From: CAZBEA01 sp964490835
GTDB taxonomy: Bacteria > Patescibacteriota > Microgenomatia > Levybacterales > GWA1-39-11
Length of the DNA stretch: 17,402 bases
Direction of reading: 5' to 3'
Assembly (NCBI GenBank): GCA_964490835.1
Contig: CAZBEA010000016.1
Span: 1 to 17,402, forward strand
The translations under genes and the position numbers were made by a program. Position 1 is the stretch's first letter, and each line of letters starts with the position of its first letter. Of this stretch, positions 14,999 through 17,402 are shown piece by piece. The notes under the pieces were generated by a model that made no database searches, had not been told where the DNA came from, and saw nothing but the letters and a program-made list of their open reading frames with translations.

Positions 14999-16702
14999 AT
15001 GTTAGTTGTTGTATCTGTTGGTTTTGGAATTGTTTGTGCTGTCCTTGCGATCATTTTCTCTTATCGCGAAGAAAAGACCAAGAAAAAGCTACTACTTCAT
15101 AACAAAGAACTATCGCGTCACGCCTACCAGCTTGAGGTGCTGGCTTCACTCCAGGAAAAGATCGGAACTTCGATGAGTATTTTTGATATTGCAGAAATGA
15201 TCGCGACTTCAGTCGAACGTGTGGTGGATGTAACTACAGTCTCTTATGCCATTATCGATCCTTCGAAAATCCATCTTCACACATTCACGCGTCTTCCAGC
15301 ATCAGACCACTACTACAACGAGCTTCAAAGAAAAATCCTAACTGCAATTCACAATATCGATCCCCATACGAAAGAAATTAAGGTCGATGAAACAAAATCG
15401 GACGCAACGCAACTCTCAACGAATACGTTATCCTCGGTAGTTCTTCCGCAGTCTTTTATAACCGTTCCACTTATTCTGAAGGAACAGTTTGTCGGGATCA
15501 TCGCAGTTTCGTCTCATATTGAGCATGCGTATTCCGAGGAAGATTCGGTTATGCTCAATCGCATTGTGAACCAATCGATCGGATCACTCGAGAAAATGGA
15601 TCAATTAATGGATATGGAGCGAGTGAAGACAGACTCTCTTATCATGAATTTGTCAGCCGGGGCAATATTGTTTTTGTTTCAAAAAGATGGAATAGCGCTC
15701 ACCAGCATCAATAAATCCGCACTTGAGTATCTTGATCTTCCGCTATCACCTACCACCGACAATGTGATCGACACGCTCAATTCGTATGTATCAATAATTG
15801 ATATGATCAGCGAGGTATTGGCTAAGAAAGCGGAAATTGTTAAGAATGATATCGCAGTTAAAGACAAACACCTAAAATTATCCATCAGGCCGGTTCACTA
15901 TTCTCTCACCGATAAAATTATCGGTGTTTCGATCACAATGCAGGATATTACTTCCGAACGCGAGTTGGCGACGCTCCGTGAACAGTCAATGAACGTAATG
16001 GTTCACGAACTCAGGGCTCCTCTCACCTCGATCAAAGGTGCTGCCGCGCTCCTGGAGAGGGGTACATTATCCGAAGAAGAAAAAGCACGCATGATGCATA
16101 GAATTACTATTTCAACCGAGCGAATGCTCCGTGATATCTCCAACTTCCTCGATGCCGCCAAAATCGAGTCTGGGAGGTTTGCAATCAGTCTCCATGAAGA
16201 GGATTTGAATGCGGTTATTTTGAACGAAATTGACCTTCTCAGCTCTCTGGCAGAAGAAAAACACATAACGGTTACAAATAAGCTTGATAAGAGCTTAGGC
16301 ACCTTCTACTTTGATAAGGAGCGAATTCAGCAGGTTCTAACGAATCTTCTCTCAAATGCGATCAAATTTGTTCACGAGGGGGGGGAAATCAGCGTGACAT
16401 CGCAAGTTTCTGGTTCCGGGGTTGAGGTAGTAGTCAGCGACAACGGAATTGGGGTACCGACTGAAAAAATTCCCTCGCTCTTTGCACGATACAGTCAAGT
16501 TCATAACCCTCTTCAAAAGGGTGGAACAGGACTTGGTCTCTATATCGCCAAACAAATCGTTGACGCGCATCATGGGCGGATCTGGATCGAATCTGATGAA
16601 GGTAGGGGTACAACTGTACGATTTATACTCCCGCTTCTGCATCACGTACAGAAAGAGAACATATCCGGAATTTATCCTCAAGAAGAGACTTTGATGAACT
16701 AA
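14999..16702 (+). CDS. Membrane sensor histidine kinase (GAF, PAS-like, HisKA, HATPase)
   Basis: This is a 567-residue sensor kinase. A single N-terminal membrane helix (about 2-21) leads through a basic segment into a GAF-like domain (about 45-200; SLQEKIGTSMSIFDIAEMI..., FITVPLILKEQFVGIIAVSS). A PAS-like domain follows (about 207-325; MNLSAGAILFLFQKDGIALTSINKSALEYL ... GVSITMQDITSERE, quoted here in parts). HisKA carries the phospho-acceptor His336 in VHELRAPLTSIKG. The ATPase domain has the N-box (Asn453, NLLSNAIKFV), the G1 box DNGIG (481-485), an F-box-like LFARYSQ and the G2 box GGTGLGLYIAKQI (508-520). All catalytic motifs are intact. With no extracellular loop, sensing must be in the membrane or cytoplasm. 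Likely partner: the response regulator at 14064. Confidence 0.95.
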   Translation: MLVVVSVGFGIVCAVLAIIFSYREEKTKKKLLLHNKELSRHAYQLEVLASLQEKIGTSMSIFDIAEMIATSVERVVDVTTVSYAIIDPSKIHLHTFTRLPASDHYYNELQRKILTAIHNIDPHTKEIKVDETKSDATQLSTNTLSSVVLPQSFITVPLILKEQFVGIIAVSSHIEHAYSEEDSVMLNRIVNQSIGSLEKMDQLMDMERVKTDSLIMNLSAGAILFLFQKDGIALTSINKSALEYLDLPLSPTTDNVIDTLNSYVSIIDMISEVLAKKAEIVKNDIAVKDKHLKLSIRPVHYSLTDKIIGVSITMQDITSERELATLREQSMNVMVHELRAPLTSIKGAAALLERGTLSEEEKARMMHRITISTERMLRDISNFLDAAKIESGRFAISLHEEDLNAVILNEIDLLSSLAEEKHITVTNKLDKSLGTFYFDKERIQQVLTNLLSNAIKFVHEGGEISVTSQVSGSGVEVVVSDNGIGVPTEKIPSLFARYSQVHNPLQKGGTGLGLYIAKQIVDAHHGRIWIESDEGRGTTVRFILPLLHHVQKENISGIYPQEETLMN

Positions 16703-16705
16703 TAC

Positions 16706-17402
16706 TTAGCTTCGCGGTGTCGGAAAGCTATGAGGTGGTCCGTTTGATGGGAACTCGGACGGATCTTTATGTTTGAAATAATGAATAACACCTGCTGCTG
16801 CAAATGCTACACCATTGATAACAAAAAGAAGGAATAGTGCGAGCTTCCACGGGAATACAAGTACCGTCTTTTGGAATGTAATTTTATGGATATCTCGCTC
16901 ACCGTACACCGCTTCAAGATCGATCGTGTACATTCCTATCATGTGTTTTTTACCATACGGGGACTCGTACTCTAAGGCACTTCCCGGAAATATATTGCGC
17001 TCGGGTAAGGTTACTTTGACCTCATCCCTATTAAATGAGTTGATTCGAAGAGTAACTTTTGGTTTGATATGGATTGAGCCTACATTTTGGATCTCGAACC
17101 TTGGATTGACCGGTCCGTATTCTTGGAAAGACGGTAAATCAAAGGATTTTAGGTAGGCATCTTTCAGAAAGTCACCCTCGACTGTGAGATAGAGAAGTGT
17201 CCCGAGTTGAGTTTTGACTTTGGCTTGGGCCTGCTCATTGGGGGTTGCTGTTTGGTATAAAATAGTTGCGTAATAGCCACCGGGGAGAAGGTTTGGCGGT
17301 AATTCGACAAAGTATTCGATTTCAGTCCGTTCGCCGGGTTGGAGGGTAACCTGTTCTTGTGATAGTTTGATCCATTGCGAGAGTATTTGCAACTGGTCTG
17401 AT
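16706..17402 (-). CDS. C-terminal part of a second anchored WxL-interacting-like protein (5' end outside window)
   Basis: The frame is open from the right window edge; the only start-like codon near the edge is a TTG (17392), and residues ahead of it remain in frame, so the gene almost certainly begins beyond the window. About 231 residues are visible. SQWIKLSQEQVTLQPGERTE then FVELPPNLLPGGYYATILY is typical of DUF916-type WxL-interacting proteins. A second beta domain follows (NPRFEIQNVGSIHIKPKVTLRI ... GMYTIDLEAVYGERD). A membrane helix (about 179-206 of the segment counted from the TTG, WKLALFLLFVINGVAFAAAGVI) leads to a short proline-rich tail. Its stop is 3 bp from the kinase stop in a tail-to-tail arrangement, with no terminator visible. 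Confidence 0.72.
   Translation of the reverse strand, partial: SDQLQILSQWIKLSQEQVTLQPGERTEIEYFVELPPNLLPGGYYATILYQTATPNEQAQAKVKTQLGTLLYLTVEGDFLKDAYLKSFDLPSFQEYGPVNPRFEIQNVGSIHIKPKVTLRINSFNRDEVKVTLPERNIFPGSALEYESPYGKKHMIGMYTIDLEAVYGERDIHKITFQKTVLVFPWKLALFLLFVINGVAFAAAGVIHYFKHKDPSEFPSNGPPHSFPTPRS

Noticed and set aside
1..17402. Insertion sequences, CRISPR arrays, tRNA or rRNA genes, prophage genes
   Set aside because: No transposase or integrase catalytic motifs, no direct-repeat/spacer pattern and no tRNA-like cloverleaf were seen. The recombinase-like domains at 2345-2911 lack a catalytic domain, and the fibre repeats alone do not indicate a prophage.

Overview
This window looks like a piece of a Patescibacteria (CPR) genome, most likely Microgenomates-like. 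That placement is an inference. It rests on the AT-rich intergenic DNA, the compact ATGA-style overlaps, the small stand-alone envelope and signalling proteins, a ComEC split into two genes, and a giant surface fibre whose external start (FQGRLTDENDNP...) is typical of such genomes. TGA is used as a stop at the ends of comEC-N, the 483-residue gene and the response regulator, so the UGA=Gly code of Gracilibacteria and Absconditabacteria does not apply.

Layout. Positions 1-6337 are a surface and envelope block on the minus strand. It holds a very large fibre-like protein running off the left edge (1-2920), a C-terminally anchored DUF916/WxL-interacting-like protein (3512-4495), a secreted beta-rich protein (4990-5736), and a four-to-six-helix membrane protein whose 3' end overlaps that secreted gene by 8 bp (5729-6337). 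Three AT-rich intergenic stretches of about 500-600 bp (2921-3511, 4496-4989, 6338-6893) carry five copies of a short motif, TTTT(C)ACGSTAATAAA, and no convincing genes. Positions 6894-12538 are a plus-strand operon: leucyl-tRNA synthetase, comEA, the comEC membrane part and the comEC metallo-beta-lactamase part. Positions 12578-14029 encode an unrecognised 483-residue protein with its own promoter. Positions 14064-16702 are a two-component module: a single-domain response regulator, an unknown 172-residue protein and a GAF/PAS-like membrane histidine kinase. The right edge (16706-17402, minus) is the 3' part of a second C-terminally anchored WxL-interacting-like protein.

How the parts may work together. 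ComEA and the two ComEC pieces form the DNA-receptor and channel part of a natural-transformation machine, co-transcribed with leuS. The surface genes supply a fibre and anchored beta-sandwich proteins. The kinase and regulator would signal through protein-protein contact, because the regulator has no DNA-binding output domain.

Main points of novelty. (1) The leucyl-tRNA synthetase carries a complete serine alpha/beta-hydrolase of the RBBP9/YdeN type, with Ser-Asp-His triad, spliced in frame just before the CP1 editing domain. (2) The large surface protein has two tandem tyrosine-recombinase-type core-binding (SAM-like) domains on the cytoplasmic side of its single membrane helix, with no recombinase catalytic domain. 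(3) Most transcription-unit starts look leaderless, with the -10 box ending 6-7 nt before the start codon. (4) A motif is shared only among the surface-gene upstream regions. These are read from sequence by eye; no database search was possible.
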